A stretch of 64,000 nt of DNA from CAXNKH01 sp049296795. Its GTDB lineage: Bacteria > Pseudomonadota > Gammaproteobacteria > Burkholderiales > Burkholderiaceae_C. The position numbers and the translations under genes were made by a program. This document shows, one piece after another, positions 8,386 to 17,446 of the stretch. The stretch lies in assembly GCA_049296795.1 (NCBI GenBank), contig JBAQTC010000047.1, forward strand, positions 1 through 64,000, in the 5' to 3' direction. The number at the start of each line of letters is the position of its first letter. The stretch's first letter is position 1. The notes below the pieces were generated by a model. That model was not told the DNA's origin. It ran no database searches and saw nothing but the letters and a program-made list of their open reading frames with translations.

Positions 8386-9225
8386 ATGACGCCTGAGCAG
8401 TATGTCCAAGAAAAAGCCGCCGCTTCTGGCAGCAGCTTTTATTACGCCTTCCTTTTTTTACCCCAACCTCGGCGCGCCGCCATCACGGCTTTCTACGCCT
8501 TTTGTCGTGAGGTTGATGATGTGGTGGACGACATGGTCGACCCCGGGGTTGCCTCAGCCAAGTTAGCTTGGTGGCAGACGGAGGTGATTCAATCGTTTGC
8601 CGGCAAGCCCAGCCACCCCGTGTTGCAAGCCTTGATGCCCCATGTCCAAGACTACCGTATTGAACAGCGTCAACTGCTGGCCGTGATCGAAGGCTGCCAG
8701 ATGGATTTAGAACAAACCCGTTATCTCGATTTTCCGGGTTTGCAGCGCTATTGCCACTTGGTGGCCGGCGTGGTGGGTGAAGTTGCAGCACAGATATTTG
8801 GTCAGACCCAAAGCCAGACCACGGCCTACGCGCACAAACTGGGACTGGCTTTTCAATTAACCAACATCATTCGTGACGTCGGTGAAGACGCGTTACGCGG
8901 TCGTATTTATCTGCCGGTCAGCGAACTGCAGCAATTCGATGTCAAGGCGCATGAAATCCTCAAACGCAGCTATTCGCCACAGTTCTCCGCCCTGATGCAA
9001 TTCCAAACTCAGCGCGCTCACAAAATCTATGACGAAGCCCTGACTCTGTTGCCTGCGGCCGACCGTTCCAACCAAAAACCTGGCCTGATGATGGCCAGCA
9101 TTTACCGTAGCTTGCTGCGCGAGATTGAACGCGACAATTTTCAGGTGCTGCATCAGCGCATCCGTCTGACTCCGCTGCGCAAGTTCTGGCTGGCATGGAA
9201 GGTCCAGGCGCTAGGTCGTTTATGA
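8386..9225 (+). CDS. hpnD: Presqualene diphosphate synthase HpnD
   Basis: HpnD condenses two farnesyl diphosphates into presqualene diphosphate, the first step of the three-enzyme squalene pathway. The 279 residues carry both metal-binding aspartate clusters, REVDDVVDD near residue 50 and NIIRDVGED near 165, plus the SGSSFYYAF signature of phytoene/squalene synthases. The ATG at 8386 gives MTPEQYVQEKAAASGSSF, the usual N-terminus. Its stop overlaps the hpnE start (ATGA), implying translational coupling. Without neighbours it could be confused with phytoene synthase (CrtB), but pairing with hpnC and hpnE, and no carotenoid genes, favours HpnD. Confidence 0.92.
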   Translation: MTPEQYVQEKAAASGSSFYYAFLFLPQPRRAAITAFYAFCREVDDVVDDMVDPGVASAKLAWWQTEVIQSFAGKPSHPVLQALMPHVQDYRIEQRQLLAVIEGCQMDLEQTRYLDFPGLQRYCHLVAGVVGEVAAQIFGQTQSQTTAYAHKLGLAFQLTNIIRDVGEDALRGRIYLPVSELQQFDVKAHEILKRSYSPQFSALMQFQTQRAHKIYDEALTLLPAADRSNQKPGLMMASIYRSLLREIERDNFQVLHQRIRLTPLRKFWLAWKVQALGRL

Positions 9226-10529
9226 AGCTTGCCGTCATCGGTGCGGGCTGGTCAGGCCTGAGTGCGGCCATCGAAATCACGCGCGCCGGCCATCAAGTCA
9301 GTGTTTTCGAAGCCTCCCGTACCTTGGGCGGACGATCCCGGGCCCTGCCCTCAAGTCTGCCCGACGGAACACCCGTGATGTTAGACAACGGCCAGCACAT
9401 TCTGATCGGTGCATACAGTGCCAGTCTGGGTTTGCTGCGACAAGTGGGCGTCGATCCCGTCAGCAGCCTGCTGCGCCTGCCCTTGACACTGAAATTTCCC
9501 GACCAACAAGGTATTCAACTGCCGCCCTGGGCTCCACCCTGGAACGTGCTGTCGGCTATCGGCACAGCTCGCGGCTGGAGTTGGCGCGACAAGGCTTCAC
9601 TGCTGCGACAGGCCATGCAGTGGCAACTTCAGGGTTTTCGTTGCCCGTCTCACACCACGGTCAAGCGGCTTTGCCAAAACCTCACTGCCACGGTTATGAC
9701 CGAACTGATTGAGCCTTTGTGCCTGTCTGCGCTCAACACGCCGGTGACTGTGGCCAGCGCTCAGGTTTTTTTAAAGGTGTTGCACGATGCCTTGTTCAGC
9801 CATCGCGGTAGCAGCGATCTGTTGCTGCCCCGGGTCGATCTGACGACACTGTTTCCCGCAGCGGCAGCGGCCTGGCTGGTGCAACGTGGCGCGAAGTTGC
9901 AGCTGAACCAACGGGTGGAAGAATTGCACAGCGTCGGGCCACAGTGGCAGGCCCAGGGCGAACTGTTTGACTCCATCGTGCTGGCCACACCCGTTAGCGA
10001 TTCCGCCCGACTGGTCAGACATGCGAGCGGCTCTTGTAGCGGGACTGTGTCCAACTCCCTGCAACAGTGGGCTCAAACCACAGAGTCACTTCGGTTTGAA
10101 GCCATCACCACCGTCTATGCCTGGTCCCCCAAAGCCCGACTGAGTCGACCTCTGTTAGCTTTGCGCTCTAGCCCGACCGAGCCAGCCCAGTTTGTGTTTG
10201 ACCGGGGTCAGCTCGACGGACCAGCCGGCTTGCTGGCCTTTGTCATCAGCGCCAGTCAAGGTGAGCGGGAAGCCTTGCAAGACCGGGTTCTGGCGCAGGC
10301 GCAGAACCAATTGGGCTTGGCGCTGCAACCGGTTCAAACTGTGGTGGAAAAACGTGCAACCTTCGCCTGCACTGCACAATTGCAGCGACCCCAGCCGTCG
10401 ATTGCGCCGGGCTTGTGGGCCTGTGGTGACTATCTGGCAGGCCCTTACCCGGCCACGATTGAGGGTGCGGTCCGCAGCGCCATAGAAGTTGCACACGCCT
10501 TAAACCAAGGCGAGGCCCGGACTGCGTGA
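9222..10529 (+). CDS. hpnE: Hydroxysqualene dehydroxylase / squalene-associated FAD enzyme HpnE
   Basis: HpnE is a flavoprotein of the amine-oxidase/phytoene-desaturase fold that reduces hydroxysqualene to squalene. An N-terminal dinucleotide-binding motif, VIGAGWSGLSAAIE, occupies residues 5-18, and a C-terminal FAD-contact segment WACGDYLAGPYPATIEGAVRS completes the cofactor site. Length is 435. Its ATG overlaps the hpnD stop by four bases, so hpnC, hpnD and hpnE are one operon. Squalene would feed hopanoid synthesis, but no squalene-hopene cyclase gene is in the window. Confidence 0.9.
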   Translation: MKLAVIGAGWSGLSAAIEITRAGHQVSVFEASRTLGGRSRALPSSLPDGTPVMLDNGQHILIGAYSASLGLLRQVGVDPVSSLLRLPLTLKFPDQQGIQLPPWAPPWNVLSAIGTARGWSWRDKASLLRQAMQWQLQGFRCPSHTTVKRLCQNLTATVMTELIEPLCLSALNTPVTVASAQVFLKVLHDALFSHRGSSDLLLPRVDLTTLFPAAAAAWLVQRGAKLQLNQRVEELHSVGPQWQAQGELFDSIVLATPVSDSARLVRHASGSCSGTVSNSLQQWAQTTESLRFEAITTVYAWSPKARLSRPLLALRSSPTEPAQFVFDRGQLDGPAGLLAFVISASQGEREALQDRVLAQAQNQLGLALQPVQTVVEKRATFACTAQLQRPQPSIAPGLWACGDYLAGPYPATIEGAVRSAIEVAHALNQGEARTA

Positions 10530-10538
10530 CAATAGGCC

Positions 10539-11570
10539 ATGCGTTTCAATCAAGAACCCCAGATCAGCATCGATCCAGCCGTCAATTGCGCCATTGTGCT
10601 GTGCAATCTGGGAACACCCGATGCGCCAACAGCGCCGGCTCTGCGCACTTATTTGGCTGAATTCCTGAGTGACCCCCGGGTGGTTGAAATTCCCCAACCG
10701 CTTTGGTGGTTGATCCTGAATGGAATTATTTTACGATTGCGTCCAAAAAAATCGGCAGCCAAATACGCCAGCATCTGGAGCGCTGAGGGCTCACCCCTTC
10801 GGCTTTGGACCGAAAAGCAAGCCAAGCTGCTGCAAGGTTGGTTGGCCCAACGGGGTCACCCGGTACCGGTGCGCTACGCCATGCGCTATGGCCAGCCTTC
10901 GATTGGCTCACAGCTCGACGCACTCAAGGCTCAAGGCATAGAGCGGATTTTGATCCTTCCGGCCTACCCGCAATACTCGGCCACCACCACAGCCAGCGTG
11001 ATTGATGCCGTTGCCGCCTGGAGCAAAAAAATCCGGAAAATCCCAGAGTTTCGCTTCATCAACAGTTACCACGATGACCCCGGCTATATCCATGCCCTGG
11101 CGCAGCGCATCACCAATTATTGGCGCGATCAGGGGCGCCCCGATCAACTGGTGATGAGTTTTCATGGCATCCCCGAGCGCTCGGTGCGTCTGGGAGACCC
11201 TTACGCCATCCAATGCCAGCAAACCGCTGAATTATTGGCCAAGGCGTTGGGGCTGTCGAAGTCACAGTACAAAGTGACTTTTCAGTCGCGCTTTGGCCGG
11301 GCCAAATGGCTGCAACCCTATACCGAACCGAGCTTGGTTCAATTGGGTAAGTTAGGTGTGCAACGGGTGGATGTGGTCTGCCCGGGTTTTACCAGTGACT
11401 GCCTGGAAACATTGGAAGAAATTGCACAGGAAGCACGCTCAGCTTTCATGCTGGCAGGTGGTCGAGAATTCCACTACATCCCTTGCCTAAACGACAGCCC
11501 CGCATGGATCGACGCCCTGCGTCAGTTGAGTCTGCAGCACCTACAGGGTTGGCCTAGCCAGGTCGTTTGA
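10539..11570 (+). CDS. hemH: Ferrochelatase
   Basis: HemH inserts Fe2+ into protoporphyrin IX, the last step of protoheme synthesis. The 343-residue protein has the N-terminal VLCNLGTPDAP signature, the active-site motif SFHGIPERSVRLGDPY with the metal-binding His near residue 205, and CPGFTSDCLETLEE near 285, which contributes the acidic ligand. It begins 9 bp after hpnE, so it is probably read from the same transcript. Its last 17 bases overlap convergently with the tctA-type gene. Placement behind squalene genes is unusual for this enzyme. Confidence 0.95.
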   Translation: MRFNQEPQISIDPAVNCAIVLCNLGTPDAPTAPALRTYLAEFLSDPRVVEIPQPLWWLILNGIILRLRPKKSAAKYASIWSAEGSPLRLWTEKQAKLLQGWLAQRGHPVPVRYAMRYGQPSIGSQLDALKAQGIERILILPAYPQYSATTTASVIDAVAAWSKKIRKIPEFRFINSYHDDPGYIHALAQRITNYWRDQGRPDQLVMSFHGIPERSVRLGDPYAIQCQQTAELLAKALGLSKSQYKVTFQSRFGRAKWLQPYTEPSLVQLGKLGVQRVDVVCPGFTSDCLETLEEIAQEARSAFMLAGGREFHYIPCLNDSPAWIDALRQLSLQHLQGWPSQVV

Positions 11571-13044
11571 TCCAGGCCAAGCAACGCGGCAACACCAGCA
11601 AAGCCAGCACCAGCGTCAGCAACACAGCCGACATCGGGCGCTGCACAAACACCAGCCAACTGCCTTCGCCTATCGACAAAGCGTTGCGCATCTGGGCCTC
11701 AGCCATCGGCCCCAAAATCATGCCGACGATCACGGGAGCTGTAGGGAAATCGAAACGTCGCATCACGACACCAAGCAGACCCAAGCCATACATCAGAACC
11801 AGGTCAAACGCACTTTGGCGCATGCCATAGACACCGACGGTGGCAAAAATCAGGATCCCGGCGTAAAGATGAGCCCGCGGGATTTTAAGCAACTTGACCC
11901 ATAAACCAACCAGCGGCAAATTCAAAATCAGCAGCATCACATTGCCAATGTAGAGCGAGGCAATCAAAGCCCAGACCAGATTGGAAGAGGTTTGAAGCAA
12001 CTGCGGGCCGGGCTGAATCCCGTAATTTTGAAACGCACTGAGCAAAATGGCTGCTGTCACCGAAGTCGGGATGCCCAAGGTCAGCAGCGGCACCAGCGTT
12101 GCGGTGACTGCCGCGTTGTTGGCGGCTTCGGGCCCGGCCACTCCCTCAATCGCGCCACTGGTGCCGAACTCACTTTGGTGTTTGGATAATTTGCGTTCGG
12201 TGGCATAACTCAAAAAAGTGGGAATCTCGGTCCCGCCCGCCGGTATGGTGCCAAAGGGAAAACCGATCGCCGTGCCACGCAACCAGGCTGGCCAAGAACG
12301 GCGCCACTCGCTTTTATTCATATGAACCCGGGAGATAGGGTTCATGTCAGCGACCGTGCGGCCCTCATACAGCACGTTGTAAAGCGTCTCACCCACCGCA
12401 AAAAGTCCCACTGCCACCAGCACCACTTCGATTCCATCCATGAATTCGGGAATGCCCCCGGTGTATCGAACTTGCGCGGTGATTTGGTCGATTCCAACCA
12501 GCCCCATGGCCAGCCCCAGAAACAGCGCAGTCATGCCACGCAAGGTGCTCTTGCCCAAAACAGCACTGACTGTCACAAAGGCCAACAACATCAGACAGAA
12601 ATACTCGGGCGGCCCCAGCAACACGGCATAGGTGGCTACCACCGGAGCGAACAGCGTAACCAAGACCGTGGCAATGGTTCCAGCGACAAAAGAGCCTATG
12701 GCCGAGGTCGCCAGCGCTGCACCGGCGCGGCCACTTTTGGCCATCTTGAAGCCTTCTAGCGCCGTAACCATCGTGCCCGTCTCGCCCGGCGTGTTGAGCA
12801 AAATGGAGGTGGTCGAGCCGCCGTACATCGCGCCGTAATAGATCCCGGCAAAAAAGATCATCGACGCGGTTGGTTCGACCTGAGCGGTGATGGGTAACAA
12901 CATGGCCACGGTCACAGCCGGACCAATGCCCGGCAATACACCGATGGCAGTTCCCACCACGCAACCGACAAAAGCCCACATCAAATTAATGGGGGTAGCT
13001 GCCGTGGCAAAACCACCGAGCAACTGATTCCAGATATCCATCAT
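11554..13044 (-). CDS. tctA: Tripartite tricarboxylate transporter, large permease (TctA family)
   Basis: TctA proteins form the main 10-12 helix channel of periplasmic-binding-protein-dependent secondary transporters for citrate and related carboxylates. The 496-residue sequence is strongly hydrophobic throughout and has the typical start WNQLLGGFATAATPINLMWAFVGC and the conserved GVLPGIGPA segment near residue 37, characteristic of the family. It is the last gene of the tctC-tctB-tctA unit on the minus strand, 19 bp after tctB. The substrate cannot be read from the sequence; the surrounding enzymes suggest a hydroxy- or aromatic-derived acid. Confidence 0.92.
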   Translation of the reverse strand: MMDIWNQLLGGFATAATPINLMWAFVGCVVGTAIGVLPGIGPAVTVAMLLPITAQVEPTASMIFFAGIYYGAMYGGSTTSILLNTPGETGTMVTALEGFKMAKSGRAGAALATSAIGSFVAGTIATVLVTLFAPVVATYAVLLGPPEYFCLMLLAFVTVSAVLGKSTLRGMTALFLGLAMGLVGIDQITAQVRYTGGIPEFMDGIEVVLVAVGLFAVGETLYNVLYEGRTVADMNPISRVHMNKSEWRRSWPAWLRGTAIGFPFGTIPAGGTEIPTFLSYATERKLSKHQSEFGTSGAIEGVAGPEAANNAAVTATLVPLLTLGIPTSVTAAILLSAFQNYGIQPGPQLLQTSSNLVWALIASLYIGNVMLLILNLPLVGLWVKLLKIPRAHLYAGILIFATVGVYGMRQSAFDLVLMYGLGLLGVVMRRFDFPTAPVIVGMILGPMAEAQMRNALSIGEGSWLVFVQRPMSAVLLTLVLALLVLPRCLAWIKRPG

Positions 13045-13063
13045 GTCTGAACCAAGGGGGGGA

Positions 13064-13591
13064 TTAAAGCCAACCAGTTCCGGTCAGTCCAGGCAAACTG
13101 ATTTTGAGCAGTTTGCCAAACAACCAGTAGACCGGGGCTGCAATCATGATGCCGATGAAAGCATCCTTGACGATTTGGTTGACACCACCGGCAAGCTTGC
13201 TTTCCGAGATCCTCAGCCCGCGCAACGCCAGAACAAAACACAAGGTACAACTGAGAATGAAACCAAGCTGGGTGATTAAGGCGGCGTTGAGCAACACCCC
13301 GATCGACAGCCAGGCGAACCCTTTCCAATCGGCGCTTATTGCGCCAGAAGGCTGTTCCATGTGACGGAAACCTCCGCTCAGTGCTTCGCGCAACAACAGC
13401 AAGGCACAGGCCAGCAAGGTCGTGGCAACCACCCAGGGCAGGAAGTTCGGTCCGACACCGGCATAACCTGCGATCGAGGAAATCGACAAAGCGCCATAAG
13501 CCAGACCACCCGCGAGCAGAACCAGGCCCAGACTAATGGCCACTTGCTGTTGCCGCGATGCCGGTGAACTTGGCACCATCGAATCCATCAA
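13064..13591 (-). CDS. tctB: Tripartite tricarboxylate transporter, small permease (TctB family)
   Basis: The 175-residue protein has four predicted membrane helices, as TctB subunits do, starting near residues 16-36 and ending with a Gly/Leu-rich tail. TctB partners TctA in the inner membrane. Its start codon overlaps the stop of the upstream binding-protein gene (ATGA at 13588-13591), so translation is coupled. TctB sequences are poorly conserved, and identification rests on size, topology and position between tctC and tctA. Confidence 0.85.
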   Translation of the reverse strand: MMDSMVPSSPASRQQQVAISLGLVLLAGGLAYGALSISSIAGYAGVGPNFLPWVVATTLLACALLLLREALSGGFRHMEQPSGAISADWKGFAWLSIGVLLNAALITQLGFILSCTLCFVLALRGLRISESKLAGGVNQIVKDAFIGIMIAAPVYWLFGKLLKISLPGLTGTGWL

Positions 13592-14547
13592 AGCATGCCG
13601 GCTTTAACCATGGTGGCGCGCAACATAGCAAAGTCGTTATCGACGAAATCGTCAAATGCGGTACCGGTCATGAGCGCAGGCGTCCACAGATTTTTTTCCA
13701 GTGCTTCCAGCCAGGCTTTGGACTTGGTCGCCTTGATCACCATGTCGGTCAACGCCTGACGTTGCACCGCAGAAATACCGGGCGCCCCGTACACCCCACG
13801 CCAGTTTCCGATCACCACATCCATGCCCTGTTCTTTCAGCGTGGGGATGTTCAGGCCTTTGAGGCGCTGGGCCGAGGTCACGCCTATCGGTCGCATTTTT
13901 CCGGACTCAATGTACTGCTGGAACTCGCTGTAACCACTGCCGCCGACACTCACATTACCCCCCAAAATGGCGGCCGTGGCTTCACCACCGCCGCGGAACG
14001 GAACGTAGTTGATCTTCGCTGGGTCCGCTCCCACGGCCGAGGCAATCATGGCAGCAGCGATGTGCTCGGTTGAGCCACGCGAACCGCCACCCCACTTCAC
14101 GCTGCCCGGGTCTTTCTTGAGCTGGGCGATCACGTCTTTCATGGTCTTGAAAGGCGAATTCTCAGGCAGCACGAACACGTTGTACTCACTGGTCAGCCGC
14201 GCAATTGGCGTGGCCTGTGTCAAGGTCACTGGCGCTCTGGAAGTGATGATGCCGCCCAGCATGACCGCGCCCATCACCATCAAAGCGTTAGGGTCGTTTT
14301 TCTGAGCATTGAGAAACTGCGCCAGACCCAGGGCGCCGGCAGCCCCTCCTTTATTCTCATAACTCACGGCGGAGACCACACCAGCGGCTTGCAAAGCTGC
14401 GCCCAGTGCGCGGCCGGTGCTGTCCCAGCCGCCGCCCGGGTTGGCTGGAATCATCATTTTTAGATTGCTCGCAGCCTGCGCTGACAAGGGCAACGTGGTG
14501 GTGGCAGCCATAGCAACCATGGATTTAAGAAAAGTGTCTCTGCGCAT
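13588..14547 (-). CDS. tctC: TctC/Bug-family periplasmic substrate-binding protein (of the TctABC operon)
   Basis: A 319-residue Bug-type receptor that captures a carboxylate in the periplasm and delivers it to TctAB. The N-terminus MRRDTFLKSMVAMAATTTLP is a signal peptide with a twin-arginine-like RR and a probable cleavage after AQA near residue 25. The mature part carries the family signature PANPGGGWDSTGRALG, the ligand-contact loop. It is the first gene of a tctC-tctB-tctA operon and the only one of the three Bug proteins here with adjacent membrane subunits. Confidence 0.9.
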   Translation of the reverse strand: MRRDTFLKSMVAMAATTTLPLSAQAASNLKMMIPANPGGGWDSTGRALGAALQAAGVVSAVSYENKGGAAGALGLAQFLNAQKNDPNALMVMGAVMLGGIITSRAPVTLTQATPIARLTSEYNVFVLPENSPFKTMKDVIAQLKKDPGSVKWGGGSRGSTEHIAAAMIASAVGADPAKINYVPFRGGGEATAAILGGNVSVGGSGYSEFQQYIESGKMRPIGVTSAQRLKGLNIPTLKEQGMDVVIGNWRGVYGAPGISAVQRQALTDMVIKATKSKAWLEALEKNLWTPALMTGTAFDDFVDNDFAMLRATMVKAGML

Positions 14548-14589
14548 GGGAACCTCAGAAAAAAATTGATTCGAAATGATAACCCTCTT

Positions 14590-15375
14590 TCAACGCTGCT
14601 GATCCAGAAACGCCAGTAGCTCACGGTTGAAAAATTCAGGTTGCTCGATGTTTGAAATATGGGCTGCATCGGGAATGATGACGAATTTCGAATTGCGCAG
14701 GTTCTGGTGGATCAGCCGCGCCATCTCAGGCGGTGTCCCATGGTCCTGATCACCCACCATCACCAACGCCGGGCAATCGATTTCAGGCAGCCGATCGAGC
14801 ACATCGATGGCCGATATCGCTTCACAACAGCCACAAAAACCCGCCACAGGGGTGGCTCGAATTCCTTGCGCCACTTTGGTAACAATCTGTGGCTGGCTGG
14901 CGCGAAACGGCGCCGTGAACCAGCGCTCCAAGGTACTCTCGACCAAGGCCTCCATGCCCTGGGTTTGAGCCAGAGCTATCCGCTGGCCCCACATGGCGCT
15001 GGCGTTGGGCGGACGCCGGCTGGTGGTGTCGAGTAACACCATGCTGGAAAAAACACCAGGGTACTTCAACGCAAAAGTTTGCCCGATCATCCCGCCCATG
15101 GAAATCCCGAGCCAGTGGGTTTTTTTGATTCCAAGATACTGAAACAGGCCATAAACGTCATCGGCCATTTGCGCCAGTGTGTAGGGACCCACAGGCGCAC
15201 TGGACTGACCGTGACCGCGCGAATCAAACCGCAGCACGGTGTAATTTTTGCTCAACAAAGCGGCTTGCTCGTCCCACATCGAGCTGTCGCAGCCCAGTGA
15301 ATGGGATAGGGTGATCCAGGGACCGGCACCTTCAATGGTGTAGTGCAGTTCAATATCGCCGACAGTAGTTTTCAT
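14590..15375 (-). CDS. Alpha/beta hydrolase, 3-oxoadipate enol-lactonase-like
   Basis: The 261-residue protein has the alpha/beta-hydrolase fold. The nucleophile elbow is GISMGG with Ser92, the acid is probably the Asp of VMVGDQD near 211, and the His is His239 of PDAAHISNIEQP. The oxyanion region reads SHSLGCDSSMWDEQ. These features match PcaD enol-lactonases of the beta-ketoadipate pathway, which open a butenolide ring. No other pca genes are nearby, so the substrate may be a different lactone or ester. It lies between two Bug-protein genes on the same strand, 4 bp from the next stop, suggesting an operon with them. Confidence 0.8.
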   Translation of the reverse strand: MKTTVGDIELHYTIEGAGPWITLSHSLGCDSSMWDEQAALLSKNYTVLRFDSRGHGQSSAPVGPYTLAQMADDVYGLFQYLGIKKTHWLGISMGGMIGQTFALKYPGVFSSMVLLDTTSRRPPNASAMWGQRIALAQTQGMEALVESTLERWFTAPFRASQPQIVTKVAQGIRATPVAGFCGCCEAISAIDVLDRLPEIDCPALVMVGDQDHGTPPEMARLIHQNLRNSKFVIIPDAAHISNIEQPEFFNRELLAFLDQQR

Positions 15376-15379
15376 GATG

Positions 15380-16354
15380 TCAATCTATTTTGATGTTGGC
15401 AGCTTGGGCCAGGCGGGAAAAATTAGCGATTTCACTGGCGATCAGCCGATCGAAAGCCTCCGGCGTTCCGGTACTAGGCTCAATACCCAAGGGACCGAAA
15501 CGTTGTTTCACTTCAGGTTGACTGAGGATGGTCTTTATTTCCGAATTGAGTTGGTCGATGACGGCACGCGGTGTCTTGGCCGGTGCCAACAGGCCATACC
15601 AAAAAATCCACTGATAGCCCGATACGCCGGATTCGGACACAGTCGCCAGATCAGGCAACTCGGCCATACGCGCGGTGCTGGTGACCGCAATCGCTTTGGC
15701 TCGGCCGTCCTTGACCAAGTTGATTGCACTGGCAAAAGGTGAGATGAAGACCTGTGTGCGACCCGCCATGGTTTCGCTCAGTGCCTCGGGGATGCCCTTG
15801 AAAGGGATATGAACCAAATCAATACCCGCCTGGTTTTTCAAAAGTTCTACCGCGAAGTGCGAGCCGCTGCCGATACCAGCCGAGGCATAGTTAAGTTGTC
15901 CGGGCCGCGCCTTGGCTAAGGCAATCAGCTCGGCCATTGACTTGACACCCAAACTGGGTGAAACGATGACCAGCGCGGGGCCCGTGGCCGTCAGACTGAT
16001 GCCGGAAAAATCCTTCTGGCTGTCAAAGGGCAGTTTTGAGTAGATGGCTGGCGCCACGGCGTGGGCCGATGAAACTGACAACAAGGTGTAGCCATCGGGT
16101 GCGGCATTGGCCAGGGCCTGCGCTGCGATATTGCTGCCCGCACCGGGCCGGTTCTCCACCAACACCGGTTGCTTCCAGCTTTCGCTGAGTTTTTGCGCAA
16201 TAAGCCGGGCCGTGATGTCTGGCCCACCGCCCGGGGTGAATCCCACCAGGATCTTGACGGGTTTGTTCGGATAAGTTTGCGCCCAAGCAGCGCCCTGCCA
16301 GGGACTTGCGATACTGCTGACCCATAGCAGGCCGGCTGCCAAATAACTGAGCAT
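15380..16354 (-). CDS. Bug-family tripartite tricarboxylate transporter binding protein
   Basis: A 324-residue periplasmic receptor with an N-terminal signal sequence of about 24 residues ending at AWAQ, then the Bug signature YPNKPVKILVGFTPGGGPD and the second ligand loop near LPFDSQKDFSGISL. The ATG at 16354 is chosen because GGGGAG lies eight bases upstream and the signal peptide starts there; a longer frame to 16435 would add a non-signal extension. There is no dedicated permease beside it, which is common for these orphan receptors in Burkholderiales. It diverges from another Bug gene across an 82-bp gap. Confidence 0.88.
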   Translation of the reverse strand: MLSYLAAGLLWVSSIASPWQGAAWAQTYPNKPVKILVGFTPGGGPDITARLIAQKLSESWKQPVLVENRPGAGSNIAAQALANAAPDGYTLLSVSSAHAVAPAIYSKLPFDSQKDFSGISLTATGPALVIVSPSLGVKSMAELIALAKARPGQLNYASAGIGSGSHFAVELLKNQAGIDLVHIPFKGIPEALSETMAGRTQVFISPFASAINLVKDGRAKAIAVTSTARMAELPDLATVSESGVSGYQWIFWYGLLAPAKTPRAVIDQLNSEIKTILSQPEVKQRFGPLGIEPSTGTPEAFDRLIASEIANFSRLAQAANIKID

Positions 16355-16436
16355 GTCCTGATCTCCCCTGTTTATTTTTTGTCGGGGGAAATAGTAACAG
16401 CTTGATCGGCGGGCTCTGGTCGTAAAATTCGTCACT

Positions 16437-17435
16437 ATGAACCAAGCATCTTCTTCTCTATTGCGCCGTGATTACTTGAAATGGCTGGGCGCAGCCGGCC
16501 TCGGCTTGCAAGGTCTGTCCAGTGCGGCACAAAGTGCCTGGCCCAACAAGCCGATCCGCTGGGTCGTTCCCTTTGCACCGGGCGGCACTTCCAGCATCAT
16601 TGCCCGCGCCGTTGCGGTCGAGATGACGAAACAAACCGGCACGCAATTTGTCATCGACAACAAAGGCGGCGGCGGCGGCGTGCCCGCCATGCAAGAGGTG
16701 CTGCGCGCGCCGGCTGACGGCTACACCATCATCATGAGCCACATCGGTTCATTGGCCGTGAATCCGCTCATATATCCTGACAGTGGCTTTGACGTTAACA
16801 AGGACTTTGCCCCCGTTACGCTCTTGTCCCGCGTTCCCAGCCTGTTCGTGGTGCACAAGGACGTCCCGGTGAAGGATTTCAAGTCGCTGGTGGCCTATGT
16901 CAAGTCGCGCCCTGGACAGATGAACTACGCATCAGCGGGCAACGCCAGTGCCGGTCATCTGGCAATGGAAGCTTTGAAATTAGCGACCGGCATGTTCATC
17001 ACGCACATCCCTTACCGGGGTACCGGGCCGGCCCTCAACGATGTGCTGGCGGGTCGGATTCAGATGTTCTCGGCGGGTACCCCGGCCCTGCTGCCGCATA
17101 TTCAAAGCGGTCTGCTGCGCGCCATTGCAGTGGGAACGCGCGAACGAATTTCGGTTCTGCCAGACGTACCGACGGTTGCTGAAAACGGCTACAAGGATTT
17201 CGAAACGGTTCAGTGGTACGGGATCAGTGTCCGCTCCGGCACCCCGGTGGAGATCATCAACAAACTGCAACAGGAAGCAGCCAAGGTCTTGAAATCACCC
17301 GAAATCGTTTCCCGCTTTGCCGCCGAGAGCGCCACAGCCGGAGGCGGCCCCCCCAGCGAATACGCCGCTTTCATAGCCCGTGAGCAGACACGCTGGAAAG
17401 AAGTGGTTGAGAAAGCCCAGATCAAACCGGGCTGA
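16437..17435 (+). CDS. Bug-family tripartite tricarboxylate transporter binding protein
   Basis: A 332-residue Bug receptor. The N-terminus has LLRRDYLKWLGAAGLGL, a twin-arginine-type signal, with likely cleavage near the AQSAWP junction at about residue 34. The mature protein starts WPNKPIRWVVPFAPGGTSS, the family ligand loop. It is the only plus-strand gene of the 11.5-19.5 kb organic-acid region, and it is convergent with the ketopantoate-reductase-like gene. Substrate unknown; receptors of this family bind small carboxylates, lactones or amino-acid-like acids. Confidence 0.88.
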   Translation: MNQASSSLLRRDYLKWLGAAGLGLQGLSSAAQSAWPNKPIRWVVPFAPGGTSSIIARAVAVEMTKQTGTQFVIDNKGGGGGVPAMQEVLRAPADGYTIIMSHIGSLAVNPLIYPDSGFDVNKDFAPVTLLSRVPSLFVVHKDVPVKDFKSLVAYVKSRPGQMNYASAGNASAGHLAMEALKLATGMFITHIPYRGTGPALNDVLAGRIQMFSAGTPALLPHIQSGLLRAIAVGTRERISVLPDVPTVAENGYKDFETVQWYGISVRSGTPVEIINKLQQEAAKVLKSPEIVSRFAAESATAGGGPPSEYAAFIAREQTRWKEVVEKAQIKPG

Positions 17436-17446
17436 ACCATCAACGC

